Below are positions 36,701 through 44,011 of a stretch of 64,000 nucleotides of DNA, piece after piece. The DNA comes from Streptomyces formicae (GTDB taxonomy: Bacteria > Actinomycetota > Actinomycetes > Streptomycetales > Streptomycetaceae), in assembly GCF_022647665.1 (NCBI RefSeq), contig NZ_CP071872.1, positions 1,736,001-1,800,000 of the forward strand. The letters run 5' to 3'. Numbering within the stretch: position 1 is the stretch's first letter; every line of letters starts with the position of its first letter. A model generated the notes under the pieces. The model was not told the origin of the DNA. It made no database searches and saw nothing but the letters and a program-made list of their open reading frames with translations. A program made the translations under genes and the position numbers.

Positions 36701-36968
36701 TCTTCTCGGCGTCCTGCGCCTCGTTCCAGGTGTCGATCGAGCCCTTCACCTGGAAGCCGCCCATGACGAGGGCGACCAGCGCGGGGATCAGGAGGATGGC
36801 GTTCAGCCGAGTGGGCACACGCCAGTTGCGCGGGGACAGTCTGCTGGAACTGCCACTGGTGGGGGTTGCCACGGGCTGCACATCCGCAGGCGACGCCGCT
36901 GCCCGCGGGGGCGGGGTGAAGTTGCCCCGCGCCAGCTGCTCTGCGGAGCTCGATTTGCTTCGCCTCAC
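33720..36968 (-). CDS. cvnA: Conservon II sensor kinase-like protein CvnA
   Basis: A 1,082-residue protein identical along its whole length to CvnA of cluster I: same membrane segments, NIT-like extracellular region, HAMP linker, degenerate kinase core and Tyr/Gln-rich tail. The upstream 338 bases are also identical, so both copies should be expressed from the same promoter. The absence of any substitution implies that the duplication is recent, is being homogenised, or is an assembly product. Confidence 0.92.
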   Translation of the reverse strand: MRRSKSSSAEQLARGNFTPPPRAAASPADVQPVATPTSGSSSRLSPRNWRVPTRLNAILLIPALVALVMGGFQVKGSIDTWNEAQDAEKTALIVRAASDYGQALLNERDLTAEPLLQGKRDAEIVEQTRAATDAAKKKFDEAVQDMPEKQGLERRLKLFRNAEPALEDLRKGAYTVAIETAEKKPDNSGGPVATQEGYIGVQHYLMEFSNELGLGTGNVTSFGRMVYAIQLAKAAESLQRSIGMELLVRPSDKQSIKAGQVVAFSSYAYLEGIALGEYVSGGTDEDTEKLKTVMGTKSEEGAAKLAAAAQQAKAAGIDFKAPPVKNGSVYDGMVAAISTGDEPEELAARGVTPTVWMAAATAKFDGYTEIEKELVDKSVSEAARIADEARTDAIVNGLITVLALLTAFIVAGMVARQMSRSMRRLRTAAFGIAEQRLPMLVDQLSRTEPGRVDTRVQPIPIDTQDEIGEVARAFDQVHREAVRLAAEQALLRGNVNAIFTNLSRRNQSLIEGQLTLITDLENNEADPDQLENLFKLDHLATRMRRNGENLLVLAGEEPGRRWNQPVPLVDVLRAASSEVEAYERIELTGVPESEIHGQAVTDLVHLLAELLENATTFSSPQTKVRVTATRLPDGRVMVEIHDKGIGLTAEDFADINHKLANPPTVDAAVSQRMGLFVVGRLADRHGIRVQLRPSGEQAGTTSLVMLPDAITHGGGGEPAAAQDDFTVSQMIPTQQAFDSAPMRTAAELGFDDSRYEEQPADSRQLDPVNRSLMREERRAALGSQAHGGDRPLFRDEAQQPAYGEQEQYAEYADGQYADEQYDQGFAPQEQQPSYEQNGYGYDGGDGYGRTGEFPVPGGYPEHADQGYAEGSYDAPQEHQAQYDAPIAHGSHQSNWADQGGYQGAYEPEYRQDAESAPGAPANGADRVGFDRPGVAPSNGHQLTDAGLPRRGGGQPAQGGQAAQTQAPQEPQNGRGEAEGSDGWRSANDERWQRAEKLRKPAAGGVTPSGLPRRVPKANLVEGTAEQTPQGGPQVSRAPEDVRGRLSNLRRGVQKGRSAGNDTNGMATHDRQSGPGNTYNQER

Positions 36969-37306
36969 TCGACCAACAACCTCTCGGCGTCGGCACCTAC
37001 GTTGTGCCGTTTATTGTTTCAGGGCCGTACTACTCACGAGTTCGTTGATTTCAGCACGCCGGGCGCGTCCGTTCCAAACAGCGGGAACGGGCCGTTCCGA
37101 GCTCTCCAGGCCACCGATAAAACGGGCATAAAGAGCGAGCCCCGGCAAATAGCGGGGCCAATGTGAGCACAGCGGTACCAGCCGGATGCGTCGAGTGTCC
37201 GAGCCCGGCCAATTCTCTGTCGAAACGTTATGAACACGGAGGCGGACCGTGTCAAAAGACACAGCCCGCCCACGATTTCTCTACGACAACTGCCGTATAC
37301 ACGCGC
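36969..37306 (-). other. Promoter region of conservon II
   Basis: 338 bases identical to 31872-32209, between cvnD of cluster III and cvnA of cluster II. No gene seen; the same GTGTC-AAAA-GACAC hairpin occurs. Confidence 0.5.
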
Positions 37307-37888
37307 CTACTTGAGACGGGCCATGAGGGCGTGCTCGACGAGGGTGATGAGGGCGCTTTTGGCGTCCGCGCGGTGGCGGGCGTCGGTGGTGATGATCGGG
37401 GTGCCGGGGCCGATCTGGAGCGCTTCGCGTACTTCGTCGGGGGTGTATGGCTGGTGTCCTTCGAAGCCGTTGAGGGCGACGACGAAGGGCAGTCCGCTGT
37501 TTTCGAAGTAGTCGACGGCGGGGAAGCAGTCGGCGAGTCGGCGGGTGTCGACGAGTACGACGGCGCCGATGGCGCCGCGGACGAGGTCGTCCCACATGAA
37601 CCAGAAGCGGTCCTGTCCGGGGGTGCCGAAGAGGTACAGGATGAGGTCCTGGTCCAGGGTGATGCGGCCGAAGTCCATGGCGACCGTGGTGGTGGTCTTG
37701 TCTCCGGTGTGGGTGAGGTCGTCGATGCCCGCGGATGCGGATGTCATGACGGCCTCGGTACGCAGCGGGTTGATCTCCGAGACGGCGCCGACGAACGTGG
37801 TCTTGCCCACGCCGAAGCCGCCCGCCACCACGATCTTCGCACTGGTGGTAGAGCGTCCCGCTCCGCCGCTAGAGCTTCCGAAGTCCAC
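37307..37888 (-). CDS. cvnD: Conservon III GTP-binding protein CvnD
   Basis: A 193-residue conservon GTPase, identical to CvnD of cluster II. It carries the P-loop GGFGVGKT and GTPGQDRFWF. Its near identity to cluster I CvnD, in contrast to the divergent cvnA genes of the two ancestral clusters, points to gene conversion between them before the duplication. Confidence 0.93.
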   Translation of the reverse strand: MDFGSSSGGAGRSTTSAKIVVAGGFGVGKTTFVGAVSEINPLRTEAVMTSASAGIDDLTHTGDKTTTTVAMDFGRITLDQDLILYLFGTPGQDRFWFMWDDLVRGAIGAVVLVDTRRLADCFPAVDYFENSGLPFVVALNGFEGHQPYTPDEVREALQIGPGTPIITTDARHRADAKSALITLVEHALMARLK

Positions 37889-38276
37889 TGAGCACCCTTT
37901 CGAGCAGTGTCACGTCCGGCGTGCCGCCGGCCTCTCCGTTGCCCGGCTGGTGGATCGCCACCATGCCTGCCTCCGCCAGGTCCGCCACGAGGATCCGCGC
38001 CACACCGAGCGGCATGGACAGCAGCGCCGACACCTCGGCGACCGACTTGACCTCCCGGCACAGGTGGCAGATCCGCTGGTGCTCGGGCAGAAGTGTCGCA
38101 AGGTGCGCCGGGTCGGCCGTGGTGCTCACCAGAGCCTCGATGGCGAGCTGGTAGCGCGGCCGGGTCCGGCCGCCGGTCATCGCATAAGGACGCACCAGCG
38201 GCTGGTCGCCTTCATGACCGTAATCGGTGTCCACCGGGACACCGTACGGATCGTGAGAGGCGGGGGGCGGGGTCAT
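37869..38276 (-). CDS. cvnC: Conservon III DUF742 protein CvnC
   Basis: A 135-residue DUF742 protein identical to CvnC of cluster II, with the same GGAGGATTC ribosome binding site and a 20-base overlap with cvnD. It is one of the parental genes of the duplication. Confidence 0.92.
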   Translation of the reverse strand: MTPPPASHDPYGVPVDTDYGHEGDQPLVRPYAMTGGRTRPRYQLAIEALVSTTADPAHLATLLPEHQRICHLCREVKSVAEVSALLSMPLGVARILVADLAEAGMVAIHQPGNGEAGGTPDVTLLERVLSGLRKL

Positions 38277-38392
38277 GAATCCTCCGGGAGTGACAGCAAG
38301 TGGTCGGCTGTGCCGTCTGACTGGGCCGGTGGGGGGCCGGATGGGGCGGCCTGACGGTGTAGGGCGGATGTGAGGAGCATTTCGTACGACTA

Positions 38393-38815
38393 CTAGTGCA
38401 GCAGACTCCCCTGGAGTTCTGCACGCAGGTCCGGTGTGAGTACCGTGCCCGCGCGGTCGACCAGGAGGGCCATCTCGTACCCCACCAGACCGATGTCGCA
38501 GTCGGGGTGCGAGAGCACGGCCAGCGAGGAGCCGTCCGACACGGACATGATGAAGAGGAAGCCGCGCTCCATCTCCACGACGGTCTGATTGACCGTGCCG
38601 CCTTCGAAGATGCGTGAGGCACCTGCGGTCAGCGAGGTCAGACCGGACGCGACGGCCGCCAACTGGTCGGCGCGGTCGCGCGGGAACCCCTCGGACATCG
38701 CCAGCAGGAGTCCGTCGGCGGAGACCACCACGGTGTGGGACACCCCGGGGGTGTTGTCCACGAAGTTGGTGATCAACCAGTTCAGATTCTGCGCCGCCTG
38801 GCTCATCGGGCTCAA
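38393..38815 (-). CDS. cvnB: Conservon III roadblock/LC7 protein CvnB
   Basis: A 140-residue roadblock/LC7 protein, the parental source of the 3' part of the chimeric cvnB. It has a TTG start (TTGAGCCCGATGAGC) directly after the cvnA stop, where the other copies have GTG. Distinctive bases near 38588-38596 encode GGTVNQT instead of GGAVNQT. Apart from these, its first 70 codons are almost identical to cluster I cvnB, again suggesting gene conversion. Confidence 0.92.
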   Translation of the reverse strand: MSPMSQAAQNLNWLITNFVDNTPGVSHTVVVSADGLLLAMSEGFPRDRADQLAAVASGLTSLTAGASRIFEGGTVNQTVVEMERGFLFIMSVSDGSSLAVLSHPDCDIGLVGYEMALLVDRAGTVLTPDLRAELQGSLLH

Positions 38816-41800
38816 CTAACGCTCCTGACGGTGAGTGGGGCCGGCGTTGAAGCTGCCCGTGTTACCGGTGCTGCCCGCCTGGCGGCCTTGCTGGATACCC
38901 CGGCGGAGGTTGGTCAGCCGGCCCCGGACGTCGTCGGGAGCGCGGGAGACCTGCGGACCCGACTGGTGGCTCTGCTCCTGCGCGGTACCGGGCACCAGGT
39001 TGGCGCGCGGCACCCGCTTGGGCAGACCCGACGTGGTGATCCCGCCGGCCGAGGGCTTGCGGGCCCGCTCGGCCTGGCGCACCAGCTCATCGTTGGGCGA
39101 GGTGCGCCAGGCGGGCGCGCTCGCGTTGTACTGGCCGGTCTGGCCGGTCTGGCCGGTCTGAGCGGGCTGGCCCGCGGGGCGGCGCGGCGGCATGGCCGCG
39201 GCCGGACGCCCGCCGGGCTGCTGCGGAGCCGCCGAGGGCTGCTGGCCCCCCGCGCCGTAGCCGGGCTGACCGCCCTGGCCGCCCTGGCCTCCGTGCGCAC
39301 CGTGGAACCAGTTGGTCTCCAGCGTGTCGTACAGCGGCGTACGGCCGTCACCGGGGTTGCTCGCCGGCGGCAGCGCCTCGGACTGCTGCTGCGGGGGCGG
39401 ACTCCCGGCCGGGGGACGCGGTGCTCCGTAGTCGGCCGTGTCGCGGCGCTGACGCTGGGCGCCCTGGCCGTAGGCCTGCTGCGCGGGGGCCGGACGCGGG
39501 GCGTTGTAGTCGGGACGCACGAACTGCTCCGTCGAGGCCGGGTCCTGGGCGCCGGGCCGGGGGCCCTGGAAGTCCGGGCGGGCGAACTCGGCGGTGGAGC
39601 CGGGGCCCTGCCGGTCGTGCGCCGCACCCATCGGGCGGGCGTACTGGCCGGTGGACTCGGGGTCCTCGTGGCCGCGCGGGGCGTCCATCGGGGAGCGCTG
39701 CGGCACGGACGGCTGCTCGCTGCCCCAGCTGGTGGTCTCGGGGCGCTGCGAACGCGGCCCCTGCTGGCCGCTGCCCGGCAGCTCGGCGCGCGGGCCGCCG
39801 GAGGCCGGCAGCTGATGTCCGCGGTCGTCACCGGCGGGCGCACCCTGCCGGCCCTTGCGGCCGCGGCCGCCGGTGCCGAACGCACCGGCCGGAGCCCCGG
39901 CCTGACGCGACGCGTCCTGCTGGGGGCCGCCCTGGTACGGCGCGCCGTCCCGCCCGGGGAGCGCCGCCCGCGGCGCCGAACCCGCGCCGACCTGGCCGCG
40001 CTGCGCACCGGCGCCGAGCCGTCCCGCGGACGCGCCACCGGGACCACCCGACGGACTTCCGCCCAGACCGGGCCGGCCGCCACCGGGGCCACCGGACCCG
40101 CCCGGGCCACCGGACCCGCCGGCCGGACCGCGTCCGCCACCGGGACCCGCGGGCCCCTGCGGGGCGCCGTTCTGCGCGCCCGCACCGGGATTGCCCGGAG
40201 CCTTCCTGCCGCCGTGGGCGACATCGACGGGGAGCATGACCAGTGCGGTCGTACCACCGGAGTCGGACGGACGGAGCTGGATCCGGATGCCGTGCCTCAG
40301 GGACAGACGGCCGACCACGAACAGACCCATGCGGCGGGAGACCGAGACGTCCACGGTGGGCGGCGACGCCAGCCGCTCGTTGATCGCGGCGAGGTCCTCG
40401 GGGGAGAGGCCGATGCCGGTGTCGTGGATCTCGACGAGGACGCGGCCGTCCGGCAGCGCGTGACCGGTCACCCGGACCTTGGTCTGCGGCGAGGAGAACG
40501 ACGTCGCGTTCTCCAGCAGCTCGGCGAGGAGGTGCACGAGGTCGTTGACGACGCGGCCGGCGACCTCGGTGGCCGGCACGGCGGCCAGCTCGATGCGCTC
40601 GTACTGCTCCACCTCGGAGGCGGCGGCACGGAGCACGTCGACGAGCGGAACGGGCCGGGTCCAGCGGCGGCCCGGCTCCTCGCCCGCGAGGACGAGGAGG
40701 TTCTCGCCGTTCCGGCGCATACGGGTCGCGAGGTGGTCCAGCTTGAAGAGCGAGGACAGCTGGTCCGGGTCGGCCTCGCGGGACTCCAGCTCGGAGATGA
40801 GCGACAGCTGACGCTGGATGAGACCCTGCGAACGGCGCGACAGGTTGGTGAACATCGCGTTGACGTTGCCACGGAGCAGGGCCTGCTCGGCGGCGAGGCG
40901 GACCGCCTCGCGGTGCACGTCGTCGAAGGCCGCGGCCACCTGGCCGATCTCGTCCCGGGAGTGCACACCGACGGACTCGACGTGGGTGTCGACGTCCTGC
41001 GGGTCGGACTCGGAGAGCTGCTTGACGAGCTCGGGCAGCCGGTCCTGGGCGACCTTGGTCGCGGTGTCCTGGAGCCGGCGCAGCGAGCGGATCATGGACC
41101 GGGCGACGACGAAGGCGCCGACGAGCGAGACGCCGAGCACGACCAGGATCAGCGCACCGTTGATGATGGCGTCCTGCTGCGACTCCTGCTTCAGCTCGCG
41201 GGCGCGGCTCTCCATCTCACCGAGGAGGGTCTCCTCGATGGTGTTCATCGCCTGGATCTTGGTGTCCGCCTGGTCCGTCCAGTCCAGGTAGCTGCGGCGC
41301 TCGAAGCCGGTCAGGTCGCCGTTGTTGCGCAGCAGCCGGTCCGCGTACTTGTCGGCCTTCTCGATCTCGGAGTTGCCGGTCTCCAGCGGAGCCACGAGCT
41401 CCTCGGCGTTGCCGCCGAGCGAGGCGTAGATGGCGTTGAACGACTCCATCTCCTGACCCTCGTTGACCGCCGCGTCCTGGCCGGTCTGGCGGTCGTTCTC
41501 GGTCAGTGTGATCGAGCCCGTGGCGTTCTTCGGCAGCGCGGCCGCGATGATGGCGCGCTGGATCGACGCGTACTCCTTGGCGGACGAGAACGCGGCCAGC
41601 GCGCGGGTCCGCTTGATCATGTCCGGGTTGCTGGTCGCCTGGGCCATGTCCTGGGACAGGCTCAGCAGGGAGTCGATCAGACGGCCGTACTGCGTGATCG
41701 TCTGGGTGGGCGACCCGCCCTTGCTGTACGCCTTCTCCCGAATCTCGGTGATGGCGTGGATCTGCTGGGCGATCTGGGCGACATTGGAGCGGATGCTCTC

Positions 41801-42391
41801 CAGCGCGTCGTCCCCCGTGGTGTCACCGATGTCGCTGGTGGCATCGAGGAACGCAGCCTTGCGCTGGTCGGTCACCTTGCGGGGCTGCGCGACCTTGAAG
41901 TCCGTCTTGGCGCTGCCGTGCGCCAGCGGGCCTGCCGCGTGGTCGCGCTCGTTCTGGAGCGCCTCGGCGAGGGCGGTCGCCTCTCTGGTCATCTTCGTGA
42001 GCAGCTGCATGTGCTCCAGCTGCTCCATGTCGCTCATCGACTCGTTGATACGGAGCCCGCCCAGCGTGGTCGCGGCGACCACGGGGAGCGTGAGCAGGGA
42101 GACCAGACGGGTGCTGATGCGCCAGTTGCGCAGGGCTATTCGCGAGCCCGTGTCGGTGGGGCCCTTGGGCTTCCGCGGGGCCGCCGTGCCGGCGGCACCG
42201 CCCGGCGCCGCGCCGGAGCGCGCACCGCGGTCGCCGCCATTACTGCCCGGGGGCTGGGCCTGGTTCTGGGTGTGCTGGGGCGAGGAGCCGCGGTCGGTAC
42301 CGCCGTGCGGCTCGTGCTCCGCCGCAGCATCCCCTCGGCCATGGCGGGCCGGGGGAGACCCCGTGCCATCCCTCTTGAAACGTCCCTGCAC
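38816..42391 (-). CDS. cvnA: Conservon III sensor kinase-like protein CvnA (long tail)
   Basis: A 1,191-residue membrane sensor, paralogous to the other CvnA proteins but clearly divergent outside the kinase core. Membrane segments at about 97-114 and 411-430, NIT-like extracellular region between, HAMP, then LDHLATRMRRNGENLL, HLLAELLENATSFSSP, DTGIG and GLFVVGRLSLRHG. The C-terminal 430 residues are disordered, Pro/Gly/Gln-rich, with QTGQTGQTGQ and PGGGRGPAGGSGGPGG repeats. I chose GTG 42391 (VQGRFKRDG) with AGAGG upstream; the frame runs to 42697 but the added residues lack the pattern of a real N-terminus. It is the first gene of cluster III. Confidence 0.88.
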   Translation of the reverse strand: MQGRFKRDGTGSPPARHGRGDAAAEHEPHGGTDRGSSPQHTQNQAQPPGSNGGDRGARSGAAPGGAAGTAAPRKPKGPTDTGSRIALRNWRISTRLVSLLTLPVVAATTLGGLRINESMSDMEQLEHMQLLTKMTREATALAEALQNERDHAAGPLAHGSAKTDFKVAQPRKVTDQRKAAFLDATSDIGDTTGDDALESIRSNVAQIAQQIHAITEIREKAYSKGGSPTQTITQYGRLIDSLLSLSQDMAQATSNPDMIKRTRALAAFSSAKEYASIQRAIIAAALPKNATGSITLTENDRQTGQDAAVNEGQEMESFNAIYASLGGNAEELVAPLETGNSEIEKADKYADRLLRNNGDLTGFERRSYLDWTDQADTKIQAMNTIEETLLGEMESRARELKQESQQDAIINGALILVVLGVSLVGAFVVARSMIRSLRRLQDTATKVAQDRLPELVKQLSESDPQDVDTHVESVGVHSRDEIGQVAAAFDDVHREAVRLAAEQALLRGNVNAMFTNLSRRSQGLIQRQLSLISELESREADPDQLSSLFKLDHLATRMRRNGENLLVLAGEEPGRRWTRPVPLVDVLRAAASEVEQYERIELAAVPATEVAGRVVNDLVHLLAELLENATSFSSPQTKVRVTGHALPDGRVLVEIHDTGIGLSPEDLAAINERLASPPTVDVSVSRRMGLFVVGRLSLRHGIRIQLRPSDSGGTTALVMLPVDVAHGGRKAPGNPGAGAQNGAPQGPAGPGGGRGPAGGSGGPGGSGGPGGGRPGLGGSPSGGPGGASAGRLGAGAQRGQVGAGSAPRAALPGRDGAPYQGGPQQDASRQAGAPAGAFGTGGRGRKGRQGAPAGDDRGHQLPASGGPRAELPGSGQQGPRSQRPETTSWGSEQPSVPQRSPMDAPRGHEDPESTGQYARPMGAAHDRQGPGSTAEFARPDFQGPRPGAQDPASTEQFVRPDYNAPRPAPAQQAYGQGAQRQRRDTADYGAPRPPAGSPPPQQQSEALPPASNPGDGRTPLYDTLETNWFHGAHGGQGGQGGQPGYGAGGQQPSAAPQQPGGRPAAAMPPRRPAGQPAQTGQTGQTGQYNASAPAWRTSPNDELVRQAERARKPSAGGITTSGLPKRVPRANLVPGTAQEQSHQSGPQVSRAPDDVRGRLTNLRRGIQQGRQAGSTGNTGSFNAGPTHRQER

Positions 42392-42936
42392 TAGCGTCGC
42401 AACCTCTGGACCAGGCGTCCCTCCGCGTGAACGGCGAGACGGTGTCGGCGTCGTTCGGGGCGATGAACGTGCCCCATTGGTGGTGAGTGACTGGCGCTGA
42501 TCCCCCTTCCCGCCGCCACTCGGCGCTGCGTTGCGCCCCTGCGCGCCGGCCTGAAACCCGCGGCGGTGCGTGGAATTCCAGCACAGTGCCGGATCTCCAA
42601 CAAGGGCCGTGTACCGCCCCGTGACCTGAGTGACACGTTGTAATTGATGTGTCACAAACCGTAGAAAGTGATCTCGGAGGAATGGGACTTTTGACAACGA
42701 GTCGCATACGGGTGGGGGGTGCCCCAGTCGCCATGATCGGGAGCGGAATGGATGATTCAGCTATGCAATGTCCGTTTCCCCGATGGTGATTACCCGTCCG
42801 GAATGAGGGAATTGTGAGTCGCTTCGTGAGCAAACTCACACGTAGATCGATGCCTTATCCACGCTTTCGCAGGGAAACGGCTGTCTAGCCTGACGCTTTA
42901 CAAAGGCCATCGCTTCGACAAGGACCGAATCACCCG
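42392..42936. promoter_or_regulatory. Divergent promoter region of conservon III and the 57-aa gene
   Basis: 545 bases with no gene and lower GC. Two perfect inverted repeats stand out: GTGACAC-N12-GTGTCAC (42630-42655) nearer cvnA, and TGTGAGT-N14-ACTCACA (42813-42840) nearer the small gene. Either could be an operator. Promoter boxes are not clear enough to place. Confidence 0.5.
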
Positions 42937-43110
42937 ATGAAGACCATGATGTTCCGCAACATAGCCAACCCCCGGCGCACGACGCTGGCGCACCTCGATG
43001 ACGCCGGCGAACTGCTGCCGGAGACCCCGCCGGAGCACTCGGTCGACCTCCCCACCCAGACGGCCAACCCCCGCCGCACCACGCTGATGATCGCCCCGGT
43101 CGCGCCGTAG
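42937..43110 (+). CDS. Small peptide gene with duplicated ANPRRTTL motif (57 aa)
   Basis: Encodes a 57-residue peptide: MKTMMFRNIANPRRTTLAHL at the N-terminus, an acidic middle (DDAGELLPETPPEHSVDLP) and TQTANPRRTTLMIAPVAP at the C-terminus. The octapeptide ANPRRTTL occurs twice, 34 residues apart, with different codons, so it is conserved at protein level and not a DNA repeat. AAGGA lies 12 bases before the ATG, and a hairpin follows. Third positions are almost all G/C. No membrane segment. I do not recognise the family; it could be a RiPP precursor, a signalling peptide or a small adaptor. It is divergent from conservon III. Confidence 0.7.
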   Translation: MKTMMFRNIANPRRTTLAHLDDAGELLPETPPEHSVDLPTQTANPRRTTLMIAPVAP

Positions 43111-43121
43111 CCGCGTACCGC

Positions 43122-43140
43122 CCGCGCCGCAGCGGCGCGG
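43122..43140 (+). terminator. GC hairpin after the 57-aa gene
   Basis: CCGCGCCGC and GCGGCGCGG are perfectly complementary with a very short loop, 12 bases after the stop codon. Confidence 0.5.
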
Positions 43141-43225
43141 TGACGGGGCAGGCCGGGCCCCTCTCCCGCGTTAGCCTGGAGCGTCAGACTCCAGCCAGCG
43201 GAAGCAGAGGGGCGTAAGGCATCCC

Positions 43226-44011
43226 GTGCGCATCGCCAGATTCTCCATCGACGGCAATGTCGCCTTCGGCGCTGTCGAGGGCGACGGGACCGGCGACCCC
43301 GCCGGCCTCGTCCTCGACATCATCAAGGGCATTCCCTACGCCGACTTCGAGCTCTCCGGTACCAAGGTCCCGCTGAGCAAGGTCCGGCTCCTGCCGCCCG
43401 TACTCCCCAACAAGGTCGTGGCCATCGGCCGCAACTACGCGGAGCACGCGGCAGAGCTCGGCAACGAGGTCCCGGACGTGCCCGTCGCCTTCTTCAAGCC
43501 CACCACCTCGGTGATCGGCTCCGGCGACGCCATCGAGTACCCGTCCTTCTCCGACGAGCTGCACCACGAGGCCGAGCTCGCCGTCGTCATCGGCCGGCTG
43601 TGCCGCGAAGTCCCGCGCGAGCGCGTCAAGGACGTCATCTTCGGCTACACCTGTGCCAACGACGTCACCGCGCGCGACGCCCAGAAGCGCGAGAAACAAT
43701 GGGCCCGCGCCAAGGGCTTCGACACCTCGTGCCCGCTCGGCCCCTGGGTGGAGACCGACCTCGACCCCGGTGACCTCACCATCCAGTGCACGGTCAACGG
43801 CGAGCAGCGCCAGCTGGGTCGTACGAGCGACATGATCCGCTCCATCGAGGACCTGGTCGTCCACATCACCGAGGCCATGACACTGCTCCCCGGAGACGTC
43901 ATCCTCACCGGCACCCCCGCCGGGGTCGGCCCCCTCAACGTCGGCGACGAGGTCGCCGTCACCATCGAAGGCATCGGCACTCTCACCAACAAGGTGATCA
44001 AGCGTGGCTAA
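43226..44011 (+). CDS. Fumarylacetoacetate hydrolase-family protein
   Basis: A 261-residue FAH-fold enzyme. Members hydrolyse or decarboxylate acylpyruvates or fumarylacetoacetate-like compounds with a divalent metal. Motifs: AIGRNYAEHAAELGNEVPD, the metal-binding HHEAELAVVIG, TCANDVTARDAQ, KGFDTSCPLGPWV and ILTGTPAGVGPL. Size fits the short YcgM/HpcE-like acylpyruvase class; oxaloacetate decarboxylation is also known for this class, so the substrate is uncertain. GTG 43226 follows AAGG. A TAGCCT box lies at 43172-43177, next to a CTGGAG...CTCCAG hairpin. The 3' end overlaps gltX by eight bases, so they are cotranscribed. Confidence 0.9.
   Translation: MRIARFSIDGNVAFGAVEGDGTGDPAGLVLDIIKGIPYADFELSGTKVPLSKVRLLPPVLPNKVVAIGRNYAEHAAELGNEVPDVPVAFFKPTTSVIGSGDAIEYPSFSDELHHEAELAVVIGRLCREVPRERVKDVIFGYTCANDVTARDAQKREKQWARAKGFDTSCPLGPWVETDLDPGDLTIQCTVNGEQRQLGRTSDMIRSIEDLVVHITEAMTLLPGDVILTGTPAGVGPLNVGDEVAVTIEGIGTLTNKVIKRG

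Larger units (their letters stand above)
33416..38587. repeat. Tandem duplication, right copy (5,097-bp period)
   Basis: Matches 28319-33490. The first mismatches beyond the ends are at 33415 against 28318 and at 38588 (A) against 33491 (G), which define the limits. The copies overlap in the 75-bp crossover tract. Confidence 0.9.

Noticed and set aside
26962-42391. The duplicated conservons as a mobile element
   Set aside because: No transposase, integrase, terminal inverted repeats or target duplication. The chimeric cvnB explains the structure by homologous recombination.
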